A DNA stretch of 64,000 nt from Motacilla alba alba (Eukaryota > Chordata > Aves > Passeriformes > Motacillidae). Shown here in pieces: positions 26,401 through 33,100 of this stretch (positions are counted from its first letter, which is position 1; each line of letters starts with the position of its first letter). The stretch spans positions 69,253,666 through 69,317,665 of the forward strand of contig NC_052018.1 of the NCBI RefSeq assembly GCF_015832195.1. Direction: 5' to 3'. The translations under genes were made by a program, and so were the position numbers. The notes beneath the pieces were generated by a model that was not told the origin of the DNA, ran no database searches, and was given only the letters and a program-made list of their open reading frames with translations.

Positions 26401-27694
26401 GAAACCACTGAACTACCAGATCCTGCTGAAGACAAGGCACAGTTCTCCTAAGGTTGGGAGCCTTCAGAATTTGAACTGGTTTTCTTTGTCATGCTAGAAA
26501 ATGGGAACAGTGCTCCCAAAATCAGAAGTGAATTAACCAAGTCATTGCTGAAATAGCCTAAATCAAAATACTGGTGCTGTACCATAGTATTCCCAAGTTG
26601 TAGAGATGGGTGCAACATGCTCTTGTGCTCTTGCTGTAAGCAGTTACTATTCCATGTCTTTTGTACTGTGGAGTTCAGGCTTTTTGAAGATTTGGGATCT
26701 GTTGGAATAAGAGATAAGATTGTGTACAAAGACAGGGGCACTTCAGAGGGGTAATGGGAAGACAGTTATCAGCTTTGAGATGTGTTCATAGTTTTGTCAA
26801 GACTCTCCTATTGACAGGTTACAGAAATCAAGGGAGTGTACTTGATTTTTCACAGTGCTGAGCTAAGCCCTGATAGAGTGGAAGTGGCATTGTGACAGGA
26901 AGTTAAGTCCATTATATCAAATAACTTTCAAATAACATTACCTGCTTCTTACAACCTGTTTTTTATTTGCCATTATCTTAACCCAGATGTTAGTATTTAA
27001 ATTAGCTTAAAACTAGTTCCCTTCAGTAGTGAAACATTATAACCTTACAATGAATGGAAGGAAGGTAGGGGTGGGGGGAAAACAGGGAACTATACTGTAA
27101 TGTTTGTTTCCTTACATAATTGTTTTGGTTTAGGTCCGATTTGCTGCCCTGCTTGCTTTGATAGAAGTTGCACAAAAACTGAAGGAGAACTACCTGGTCC
27201 TGCTACCAGAATCTATTCCATTCTTAGCTGAGCTTATGGAAGGTAATGTTCTAAACTGGCATTAGTGACTCATTTCAGATTCAGACAGGCTCATTGTTGT
27301 AACTGTTATAAATCTTATGAATTTGTATATGGTAGCTTATACTGTGCAAAATGCAAACTAAAATGGATTATGTCAAACACTCATGAAGTTCAGTTAAATT
27401 ATGGTGGCTTCTTCAGTGTTGTAGCCTTTGCACATCTCCCCATGTGCAAGTTTTAGATCACTGTTAGTAGAAAGAGTTTGACTAGTTCAGTGACAAAATA
27501 TTTCTGAATAATAGTTTCATGTAGGGTGTTTGAGGATGGTTCTAACCTTGGTGATGAATCCTTCTTCGGGTAGCCTTGTAATTCCTGCTCATTTTCTTTT
27601 TCTAGATGAATGTGAAGAAGTTGAACAGCAATGTCAGAAGACAATTCAACAACTGGAAGTCATTTTGGGAGAACCACTCCAAAGCTACTTCTAA
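95..27694 (+). CDS. HEATR1: HEATR1, U3 snoRNP / SSU-processome HEAT-repeat protein (37 exons, 5' end missing)
   Basis: HEATR1 (yeast Utp10) is a very large nucleolar HEAT-repeat scaffold of the t-UTP/UtpA part of the small-subunit processome. In the known family it supports rDNA transcription and early cleavages toward 18S rRNA. Thirty-seven exons join without a frame break: 95-203, 550-660, 1109-1226, 2528-2635, 3034-3129, 4148-4236, 4539-4750, 5025-5146, 6440-6637, 7358-7541, 7805-7953, 8597-8789, 9329-9501, 9830-9997, 10851-11093, 11846-11977, 12384-12490, 13531-13674, 14415-14533, 14801-14922, 16373-16501, 17707-17937, 18617-18743, 19048-19214, 19837-19883, 20555-20678, 21453-21593, 21809-22098, 22855-23005, 23521-23679, 24347-24481, 24739-24843, 24932-25100, 25794-25948, 26294-26452, 27134-27242, 27606-27694. 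The product, about 1,793 residues, aligns colinearly with human residues ~350-2144 and ends GEPLQSYF. The BP28CT domain spans about exons 31-34. The N-terminus lies outside the window. Confidence 0.96.
550..660 (+). CDS. HEATR1: HEATR1 window exon 2
   Basis: The exon starts after AATTTTAG and ends at GTAAGT. It reads KFLEEFISCGAEIESNPTKM through to LPLIRLLERK, matching the human LPLIRLLESK block. It leaves AA of a split lysine codon. Confidence 0.93.
1109..1226 (+). CDS. HEATR1: HEATR1 window exon 3
   Basis: The acceptor is TCTGGCAG at 1101-1108, not the CTGCAG 29 bases earlier at 1074-1079. The earlier site gives an immediate TGA in the required phase. The exon completes lysine and reads YPKALDSVLEKHLEDC through to CGKYE. 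Confidence 0.93.
1339..1428. repeat. A-rich low-complexity tract
   Basis: Runs of A interrupted by CCCC and AAC in a HEATR1 intron, possibly a decayed poly(A)-type tail. No element body is recognisable next to it. Confidence 0.7.
2528..2635 (+). CDS. HEATR1: HEATR1 window exon 4
   Basis: It reads FLEVSDTSLLLSLNHPQPAV through to LKDAIETSK, 36 codons in phase 0 at both ends. This is a clear HEAT-like helical pair equivalent to human SLNHPLAPVRILAMNHLKK. Confidence 0.94.
3034..3129 (+). CDS. HEATR1: HEATR1 window exon 5
   Basis: Thirty-two phase-0 codons read EGFDQAFIEEAIFGRLKDDN through to VMSALSSLE. The donor is GTAAGT. Confidence 0.94.
4148..4236 (+). CDS. HEATR1: HEATR1 window exon 6
   Basis: It reads TFRDQVNPEVTVSSLLNIFQ through to SKDGK, then TG of a split tryptophan. 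The codon is completed by the next exon (W-Y-K-V-L-E), as in human EWYEVLK. Confidence 0.93.
4539..4750 (+). CDS. HEATR1: HEATR1 window exon 7
   Basis: Seventy full codons read YKVLEQAVKILVKEEILKEK through to CSLHPLLKGWPE. The donor is GTAAAG. Human CSLHPLLRGWEE is the direct counterpart. Confidence 0.94.
5025..5146 (+). CDS. HEATR1: HEATR1 window exon 8
   Basis: The acceptor is GGAGTAG. The exon reads (A)LEEAIKSTESAELVGVANEK through to DPSLLLQM. The 1.29-kb intron after it holds the TA microsatellite and the solo LTR. Confidence 0.92.
5282..5428. repeat. (TA)n microsatellite
   Basis: Two long TA runs (about 5325-5364 and 5400-5425) are separated by TGTCTGTATGTATTTACG-type sequence. They lie in the same HEATR1 intron as the solo LTR. 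The tract is likely length-polymorphic. Confidence 0.9.
5695..6354 (-). mobile_element. Solo LTR of an endogenous retrovirus
   Basis: A 660-bp unit begins TGTCTTGG and ends GGACA. Identical 5-bp flanks CACCA (5690-5694 and 6355-6359) are a target-site duplication. TG...CA ends plus a 5-bp duplication fit an ERVL-type LTR. No internal retroviral genes remain, so it is a solo LTR left by recombination. An AATAAA on the - strand (complement of about 5839-5844), roughly 140 bases from one end, suggests it reads on the - strand, opposite to the host gene. The family name is not assigned; it resembles LTRs abundant in songbirds. Confidence 0.82.
6440..6637 (+). CDS. HEATR1: HEATR1 window exon 9
   Basis: Sixty-six phase-0 codons read VDDLVIIAETDSDSVRQKVT through to KTLRTCEPAE. 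It is the first exon after the LTR-bearing intron, and its splice sites are intact (TTCTAAG acceptor, GTAAGA donor). Confidence 0.93.
7358..7541 (+). CDS. HEATR1: HEATR1 window exon 10
   Basis: It reads ETPLSWSVETVEDTLVPKDL through to LKPPHTFSR plus one base. This is equivalent to human IPSEWHIELMLDRG...ALKAPKSFPK and is one of the less conserved exons. Confidence 0.92.
7805..7953 (+). CDS. HEATR1: HEATR1 window exon 11
   Basis: It reads RSRWNPESLNRDSRDYLHLL through to YRALMNLLFK. The human block WNPEQLKEDSRDYLHLLIGL fixes the frame. Confidence 0.93.
8597..8789 (+). CDS. HEATR1: HEATR1 window exon 12
   Basis: It reads VHLNDSEILFKFLSILWTYS through to KKQLLSPASP plus one base. The conserved block LQTQALYIGYALLESQ is visible. 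The acceptor has a T-rich tract. Confidence 0.93.
8991..9011. repeat. Poly(T) run
   Basis: Twenty-one consecutive T in the HEATR1 intron between window exons 12 and 13. Confidence 0.9.
9329..9501 (+). CDS. HEATR1: HEATR1 window exon 13
   Basis: It completes valine, then reads VISLLINLGSPVSEVRRAAL through to VSDPTYVAQ. LLINLGSPVxEVRRAA is a near-invariant HEAT signature of the family. Confidence 0.95.
9830..9997 (+). CDS. HEATR1: HEATR1 window exon 14
   Basis: Fifty-six phase-0 codons read IMGTLFEELETEPKQKSQKK through to LMKILHEIHGE. The acceptor GAACTAG is weak. Confidence 0.92.
10851..11093 (+). CDS. HEATR1: HEATR1 window exon 15
   Basis: Eighty-one phase-0 codons read MVLSHLLPALNRLLEKVSNN through to PPFQITALGQ. 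The leading ATG is internal (human MVLSQLLPM), not a start. Confidence 0.94.
11846..11977 (+). CDS. HEATR1: HEATR1 window exon 16
   Basis: Forty-four codons read ITKPFFAAVSDGMVQQKLLK through to TISSVFKG. Similarity to human is very high. Confidence 0.95.
12384..12490 (+). CDS. HEATR1: HEATR1 window exon 17
   Basis: It reads ITVCAEQIVKELEPPEKNKS through to RQKMQQQ plus AG. The basic, glutamine-rich tail matches human RRQKMQQKK. Confidence 0.93.
13531..13674 (+). CDS. HEATR1: HEATR1 window exon 18
   Basis: It reads KPQNPELAQETKHSRWQRVM through to LVPALFNLLS plus AG. The LILELLQHKKKLR block is conserved. Confidence 0.95.
14415..14533 (+). CDS. HEATR1: HEATR1 window exon 19
   Basis: It reads (R)CLERSASKEENMEYTKQLIL through to LSSDGSKIPA plus one base. 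It matches human NMEYTKQLILSCLLNICQKL. Confidence 0.95.
14801..14922 (+). CDS. HEATR1: HEATR1 window exon 20
   Basis: It reads (D)ILDKEKFSVELIVQCIRISK through to LLGAVAGIFP. This is one of the most conserved segments, including MPQTHHHALLLLG. Confidence 0.96.
16373..16501 (+). CDS. HEATR1: HEATR1 window exon 21
   Basis: Forty-three codons read DKVLHNIMPIFTFMGANVLR through to MVIPALIQ, nearly identical to human. Confidence 0.96.
17707..17937 (+). CDS. HEATR1: HEATR1 window exon 22 (GC-rich)
   Basis: Seventy-seven codons read AKDSDLSESSGSVEEVVIKI through to VTKTVTATPSTDK. The third codon positions are visibly richer in G and C than in neighbouring exons. The protein remains typical (FVDALPHVPEHRRLPIL). 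Confidence 0.95.
18617..18743 (+). CDS. HEATR1: HEATR1 window exon 23
   Basis: It reads DAVLEADTEFWISICCEFNV through to LPENKE plus one base. A CR1 fragment follows in the next intron. Confidence 0.94.
18795..18966 (+). mobile_element. CR1 LINE fragment
   Basis: The sequence follows the CR1 3' region in sense orientation: a GGTTTTAAACTCAAA-like start, then GGAAGCATTGGAACAAGTGT and GGATGGGGCTTTGAACAAC. It is truncated at both ends and sits in the intron after HEATR1 window exon 23. Confidence 0.85.
19048..19214 (+). CDS. HEATR1: HEATR1 window exon 24
   Basis: It reads DPGTKKLRACNTKPKNQDGQ through to LLSSQSFVKK. The acceptor is a tandem CAGCAG, so a start three bases earlier (19045), adding one residue, is equally possible. 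The second half (KQLRHFKFLSVSFMSQLLSS) is highly conserved. Confidence 0.92.
19837..19883 (+). CDS. HEATR1: HEATR1 window exon 25 (47 nt)
   Basis: This short exon reads IVEYEEPEELQELEQ plus AG. It matches human VVESGGPEILKGLEE in length and phase. It lies between CAACCAG and GTATGC. Confidence 0.9.
20555..20678 (+). CDS. HEATR1: HEATR1 window exon 26
   Basis: It reads (R)LLEEVLHYINTVASSVEGNV through to KCYDMLDK, equivalent to human LLETVLGYISAVAQ. Confidence 0.94.
21453..21593 (+). CDS. HEATR1: HEATR1 window exon 27
   Basis: Forty-seven codons read VNALLPTETFIPVIGGLMTN through to QRTKWQKSQ. The HEAT element is LPSVRRKAMELLNNK. Like exon 22, it is GC-richer than the surroundings. Confidence 0.95.
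21809..22098 (+). CDS. HEATR1: HEATR1 window exon 28 (longest, 290 nt)
   Basis: It reads ILQLLELVPELIAIVKCRRK through to AQAIPQLP plus AG. It contains the acidic/basic stretch KEEEEEQAINRQTALFSLKL and the conserved NVMGSALLCIAEVT. Confidence 0.96.
22578..22662 (+). mobile_element. CR1 LINE 3'-end fragment
   Basis: It reads GGGCTTTGAGTAACCTG, then TCTAGATGATCTTTAAAG, and ends TTCTGTGATTCT. This is the CR1 3' terminus with its octamer-like repeat, in sense on the + strand, within a HEATR1 intron. Confidence 0.85.
22855..23005 (+). CDS. HEATR1: HEATR1 window exon 29
   Basis: It reads LMPALLKTLKSKKELVSNEI through to FLSPYLLECLLQ. The donor is GTGAGC. Confidence 0.95.
23521..23679 (+). CDS. HEATR1: HEATR1 window exon 30
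   Basis: Fifty-three codons read VVRLEKIVAEFGPTSQISVR through to CYSEVLHTRK. The TLATxLAPRxLLPA block is recognisable. Confidence 0.94.
24347..24481 (+). CDS. HEATR1: HEATR1 window exon 31
   Basis: Forty-five codons read SCLGPLMNILKEHIAGMEKE through to DFRTEHAE. The BP28CT domain begins here by comparison with human. Confidence 0.95.
24739..24843 (+). CDS. HEATR1: HEATR1 window exon 32 (BP28CT)
   Basis: Thirty-five codons read DDLEEVGKIEAYIIDCLVSM through to ASFRPLFFK, within the BP28CT core. Confidence 0.96.
24932..25100 (+). CDS. HEATR1: HEATR1 window exon 33 (BP28CT)
   Basis: The exon reads LFDWSKTEATLRDRLLTFHR through to NQVNISKT plus one base. The GLFTLFAGHLVKPFA stretch is the family's hallmark. 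Confidence 0.97.
25794..25948 (+). CDS. HEATR1: HEATR1 window exon 34
   Basis: It reads (D)EAFFDSDNNTEKSCLLLQFT through to AETLMQPLVDQ. This is the end of the BP28CT region. Confidence 0.96.
26294..26452 (+). CDS. HEATR1: HEATR1 window exon 35
   Basis: Fifty-three codons read LENVLGGDEKFQERVTAHLI through to QILLKTRHSSPK. The SVAMADDSLWKPLNYQILLK stretch is invariant against human. Confidence 0.97.
27134..27242 (+). CDS. HEATR1: HEATR1 window exon 36 (C-terminal HEAT repeat)
   Basis: It reads VRFAALLALIEVAQKLKENY through to FLAELME plus one base. This is the classic C-terminal HEAT repeat that gave the gene its name. Confidence 0.97.
27606..27694 (+). CDS. HEATR1: HEATR1 last coding exon
   Basis: It reads (D)ECEEVEQQCQKTIQQLEVIL, then GEPLQSYF and TAA at 27692-27694. 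The C-terminus is identical to human GEPLQSYF. Confidence 0.97.
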
Positions 27695-27803
27695 TTTTAT
27701 GCCCTTTATTTTCAAATGTCTGAATTGTGTTAGCTTTACATATTCAGGTGTTACAGGCAAACTGTCATAACAGTTTTTATCAGAGACAAGATTTTAACTT
27801 TTT

Positions 27804-27809
27804 AATAAA
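27804..27809 (+). terminator. HEATR1: HEATR1 proximal poly(A) signal
   Basis: AATAAA lies 110 bases after the HEATR1 stop, giving a short 3'UTR. A second AATAAA at 28196-28201 could serve a longer form. Confidence 0.75.
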
Positions 27810-27829
27810 ATATTTTAAGAATCTCAATT

Positions 27830-28880
27830 TAGCATTTCTGGATGGACTGGGGACTTTTCTTAAGACTTTTCCTTAACTGCTCTTTTCTTAACAGTGGGAA
27901 ACTGGCATGGGCTATAAACAAATCCTGAATGACAACATGTGAGACTCACTGAATTCCACTGTTCTCGAGGCACACAGTTACTGTCCCAGTGGAGGGGCTG
28001 TCATGCTCCAAGCATGGTCCTCACTGGACCAATGCACTGCAATCCTGAAAATCTTGGTTTTTTCTGTCATCTGTAAAAAGGGAAGTAAAAAGTATACCCA
28101 CTGAAGATACTGAAAAAGAAGTTGCCACGATTCATGTAGAAACTAAATCTGTTCTACAGTCTTTAAAGACTGCTGCTGATTAGCTGAAGTTCAAGAATAA
28201 ATTGCTTGCTATGATAATGGATTTACCCAAAAAATTACTACTTGTTTTGCACCATGTGGTGCTGGTTCTTCAAACTGGTACTAAGAAAGGCACTCAGACT
28301 CTGTAAAATAGGGTTTAAAATGCAGCAGGGTAGAACTGACACTATACAGAGGATAATGTTACATCCCATTGGGTGCTGGGAATTGGGAATGAGCCTCTGT
28401 CCAGGGTGCAGCATGACATGTAGAGGTCCCGTATGTGGAAAGATTACCACATCAAGTTCTTACAGGATTTTCTTAAAACTGTTAATTGTGTCTGCTGTCA
28501 AACAAAAAGGACATTCCCATGAGAAAGATCTGCTGAACTCCCAGCTAAAGGCAAGGACACACAAGTGGTGTTACTGCCATAAGGAGCTGCCTACCAGCTC
28601 CCCTGTTCCTCAATGAGTTTATCCTGCAGCCAAGGGGTCTGTACAGCACAGCACAGAACCACATTGTCCTGAAGGCTACCACAGCACAGCCACAGCCCAG
28701 CCCCAATGTCTGCTCAGGTTAACTGCTCTGTCCATTACTAATTCCTTGATGTGGAAATGGTTCTCCGGTCAGGGTCATTTTGCCAACTTAGAGATACTGG
28801 TAAGACAATAACAAAACAAAACAAGATAATAGACCAAAAAGGGATCATAGCTACTTAGCTACACTTGGAGAAAAGCAGAG
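27830..28880. other. Tail-to-tail gap between HEATR1 and LGALS8
   Basis: About 1 kb lies between the proposed HEATR1 and LGALS8 cleavage sites. It holds the second HEATR1 poly(A) candidate and no supported gene. The 124-codon open frame at 28242-28616 looks like chance. Confidence 0.6.
28196..28201 (+). terminator. HEATR1: Possible distal HEATR1 poly(A) signal
   Basis: AATAAA on the + strand, about 500 bases past the stop. Its use is not shown by sequence alone. Confidence 0.35.
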
Positions 28881-28892
28881 TTCACATATGTT

Positions 28893-28898
28893 TTTATT
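28893..28898 (-). terminator. LGALS8: Candidate LGALS8 poly(A) signal (distal)
   Basis: AATAAA on the - strand in an A/T-rich context, about 1.08 kb past the stop. Either signal keeps the 3'UTR clear of the HEATR1 coding exons. Confidence 0.5.
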
Positions 28899-29974
28899 GA
28901 TGCTTTTTATACATTAAATTTGCTCATTTAAAGTCTTTTAGTGTACATCTTATTCTTGAAATTGCTTCTGTATTAGCAGTCTTAAGACATACAGGGGACA
29001 TCCTTCAGGCATGTATTGACAACCAATAGTAACTTATTTTTAAAAAGGATATAAAAAGACTGACATTTTTACGGAAAACTCAATAGGAACAGTTTATTTG
29101 ACATAGATAGTATTTTAGTACAAGACTGAAAAAGGATTCCTTCTCTAGTCCACTGCTGAGTAGTCAAGTGCCATCTCAGCTGAAACTACCTGGATTCAGA
29201 CATATTTTAAAAATGAAACCCACAAACATCTACTTCAGACCCCAAGGATTCTTAACCCAGTTAGGAGCCACTTCAGATCAAACAAGCTTTGTGAAGTTCA
29301 TGTAATTGAAACCAGCTAAATCCCTTTCCTGTGTTTCACTTTGGAAAACTAAAAGCTAGAAATCTGGGGCCCTTGTAAGCAGGAGGTGATATAACCACAT
29401 ATGCCAGAGAAGGTGCTATTGCAGCAGCAGGCTAAGAGGTAAGATCAAATTTGCCTTTTGCCAGAAGTAAGGGGTCAACTGTTGGCTTAATCCAGCCTCA
29501 CTGTAAAGGTTATTGTTCTAACATAAATTAAGACATATAAAATTATAATCCGTAGTTCTGTATTAAATAAATTATAAACATCCCTTTTGAGGTGGATAAC
29601 TATCTTTGGATTCTATTTCAGTCTCATTTCTACTTCACAATATTGAATGTATGGTGTTCAGGAATGCTAAATGGTAGTTAAACATACAGAGTGCACTTGT
29701 TGGACACAGTATGATGCAGCATTTTCATATTGCTAGGTTCAGTAATGCAGAAGATTTATCTGAGCAAACACTAACAGCTTGCCAGGAAACTGAAGACTAG
29801 AGAAGGACTTAAATTTGCAGTTAGCATTTCTGGTACTTGCCTAACTCAGAGAGGCAAATGCAAAGCCTAGATACGTTAAAGGCAGGCTCAGCATGAGTCA
29901 GCACCTATCTGTACTTGACAAGGAGGCACTGTCATTAGAAGAGGTTAAACTATTTCAGTACTGATCGAAAAGAA
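28899..29974 (-). other. LGALS8: LGALS8 3'UTR (predicted)
   Basis: No splice sites or other genes are supported between the stop codon and the distal poly(A) candidate. The stretch is assigned to the 3'UTR by position only. Confidence 0.55.
29093..29098 (-). terminator. LGALS8: Candidate LGALS8 poly(A) signal (proximal)
   Basis: TTTATT on the + strand is AATAAA on the coding strand, about 880 bases past the stop. Confidence 0.45.
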
Positions 29975-30124
29975 CTACCAGCTCCTCACATCCAACAAGT
30001 GAACATCTCCTGTGACTTCCACTATGTTGATCTTTTCAAGTTGTTTAAAACGATGCTTGTACTCCAGAGTGTGAACACCATTAACAGCAACTTTGAACTG
30101 GTAGGCATCGCAGAAAATAATCAG
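29975..30124 (-). CDS. LGALS8: LGALS8 last coding exon
   Basis: It reads [20 protein letters not shown] through to VHLLDVRSW and TAG (complement of 29975-29977). The human C-terminus is IHLLEVRSW. Confidence 0.97.
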   Translation of the reverse strand: MIIFCDAYQFKVAVNGVHTLEYKHRFKQLEKINIVEVTGDVHLLDVRSW

Positions 30125-33100
30125 CTGGAAAGCAAGAAGAGAAACAGTTAGGATTTAAGCTCAGGTAAGGTGTGAAAAGCAATCTGATGACCCAGCATAG
30201 ACTTGGGCTAGACATGTCTCTGTTACAAAGAATGTTTCATGCAAAAGCAACATTTAAAAACAAAAATAGGACATCAATAAAATTCACAGAATCACAGAAT
30301 AACTTAAATTGCAAGGGACCCATAAGATCACCAAGTCCAACTCAATTTAATTTAAATTTACTCTTAGCACAGGTTGAATTTTTGCAACTACTTAAAAAGA
30401 AAACTGTTACTAAATAAAGACAAATCTCTGCTCTCTATGGTCCCATTTAATTCAAAGTATTTTCAAGACATGAAAGGCAGGAATAGCAGTTTTATTTAAA
30501 TCTGTATTAGTAATTGGACATTTAAGCACCAATGTTAATCCGTTTGACAGATTTTTTTCAGTTTGATGCTCTTTCAGTTAATCTTACCTCAAAATACATC
30601 CCTGGACTGAAAGGAAAGTTAGCAACTTCCTTTTCTTCTTCTCCCCAGCTGTCATGAAGGTAGGAATTTCTGACAAAAACTTTATTTTTCATTCGGGGAT
30701 TCAGATGTAAAGCAATGTCCTTTGAGTCACTTGGTCTCAGATCGACTGCAAAGCTATAAGATATTATTTTTTAAGTTTACTGCACCAAGGGTTTACAGAC
30801 ATGACAACAGCAGTCAATACCATTTACCAAATCCTTAGCCAATATTTAGGCTGTTTCGGAGCCAGAGCTGTGATTCACCTGAAGAACCAAGCAGGCAGCC
30901 AGCCAGCCAGCATGCACTCGTCTCCTTTGCACAGAAACCTTTGCTGCAAGCAGCAAATGTAGGACATGACCCTGCTAGATCCACTTCATCATTCCCAGCT
31001 TTCTGCACATGTCTCAGCAAGAAGCTCTTGAGCCAAGAGTGGCTCCCCTACCGCACTAGGAAGCAGCATTCTCACAGGAACATACAGAGCTGCCTGCTTC
31101 CCCACCTCTTTCACTCAGGCAATGGAGAGTGGGAGCCTTTGTTTTACCTAAGGATATCATATCCTTTCTGCCAACAAAATGGCAGGACTCTAAGGCAAAG
31201 TTTAAGAATTCTCTCCATACATTTAAGACTGCTGGGAATGCCATGCATACAAAACATTATTTTGTAGGCAGCAAAGCTCTGCCCAGGCTGAGTGAATACT
31301 CTGCCACCTCAGACATGCCCACCAAACAGGGTTCCTAAAGGGGAGCTCTGGAGAAGGGTTATCAGAGGGAATATTCATTCAAATTCAAATGAATGCTTCA
31401 ACCTGTGGCAAAGACCTTACCGCATTTGAAGAAAAAAAAAATATTTCCTTCCCACCCAAATTAGCTCCAGCTGTCAGACTGTTGCCCTCTTTTGAGAATT
31501 ATTCAGTCAAGATAGGAAATATTGCAACTGTGAAGTTCTCTTTTTCCCCAAGAAAAAGAAACATCTAAAGCTGTGTGAACTGAGTGAAAGACATGAAATA
31601 AATATAAATATATAGGTTTAAAAGCATAAACATAAAAAGCAGACAACCTGCATGCTTTAACAGCCAAAAGCCTCTCCATGCATACATGCATCTGAGCACA
31701 TTCAGCACTTGAGAAGTGCTAATAAACTTTTCAAGCTAAAAGAAGGGTAAGAAATGCTACTCTCTAAGTATTAATTATCCTATTCAATCTGAAGCCCATC
31801 CAAACTTTGTGGATAAGGATTCCAGACCTTGGATTCCAGTATGAACTCTGAATGCTGTTCAACTGCAGGGAAGAAAGGTGCTCTCAGGAAGTAGGAGTGC
31901 AATAAACACACAAAATGTGAAAACATGCCTCTCACCATTTTCATTTTTCATTAATTGCTTCATTTTTAGGCATGTTTTTGCAGGGCCAAAACTACTCTTC
32001 AAGTAAAGGGCATGCTGAAGCACAGACATTTGCTCAGCTCCACTTTGACTGCGCTATGCTCCCCTACTTCCTGAGCTTTATTTCATGTTTGGAAAATGTG
32101 TTCTTTGTAATCCTTCATTCCTAGTTTGCTATCAAAATTATTGCTCATACTCCCCTATTAGCTTTCACAGAATCACAGAATGCCTTGGGTTGGGAGGGAC
32201 CTTAAAGCTCATCTCGTTCCAACCTCCCTGGCACAAGCAGGGACACTTTCCACCAGACCTGGTTGCTCAGGGCCCCAGTGATCACTGCCATACATGGGAC
32301 ATCCACAATTTCTCTGGAAACCCTGTTCCAATGTCTCACTATCCTCACAGTAATGAATTTCTTCCTCATATCTAACCTAAACTACTCTCAGTTGGAAGCC
32401 ATTCCCCCTTTTCTGTCACTACATGCTCTTCTAAATAGAATCTCTCCATGTTTCTTACAGGCATCCTTTGTGCCCTGGAAAGCCACAATTAGGTCTTCTT
32501 GAAGCACTTTTTTTCCCAGGCGTAACAATCCCAATTCTCTTTGCCCTTCCTCCTTGGAGAGGTGCTCCATCCTTAATCACTCAGTTAATCACTTTCATCA
32601 CTCAGTTATTATCAGTTAGACACCTCCATGCTTATCCCAAGGAGGTTTGCCATAGAAGTATTGTAAAATGCAGCATTTGAGCACACCAGCAACTCACATC
32701 ACTTATGTTTCACCTGTTTCTGCCAGATCCTTACTCTTGGATCTCTATAGAATAAAAGCTGTCTCTGTACAGTACATCTGCTCACACTTCTGCACAATGG
32801 AAAGCCCTGAACAAACACACAAATTTGTGAATGACACAGACTTAGCAGGTAAGACACTCAGGTTTTACCTTCACTTTTCACAACGGAGCTGCTCTTTTAA
32901 GTCCTCTCTAAAGCGGTAATCTTGCTGGTTCCTGAGGAAACTGCACTGTAGTTTCAGGTGATTCCAGATGCTAAGTTGCAAGTGAGTAAGGATATACAGA
33001 GGCAATGGAAAGGCCTACTCATTCTCAGGAGCACCTCAGTTAAATAACAGAAAAAAACCCCATCAGTAACACATACCTCTTTGGGTTTTTATTCACTTCT

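Noticed and set aside
28242..28616. A 124-codon + strand open frame in the gap between genes
   Set aside because: No recognised similarity, cysteine/tryptophan-heavy composition, and a position between two 3' ends. A chance frame is the simplest reading.
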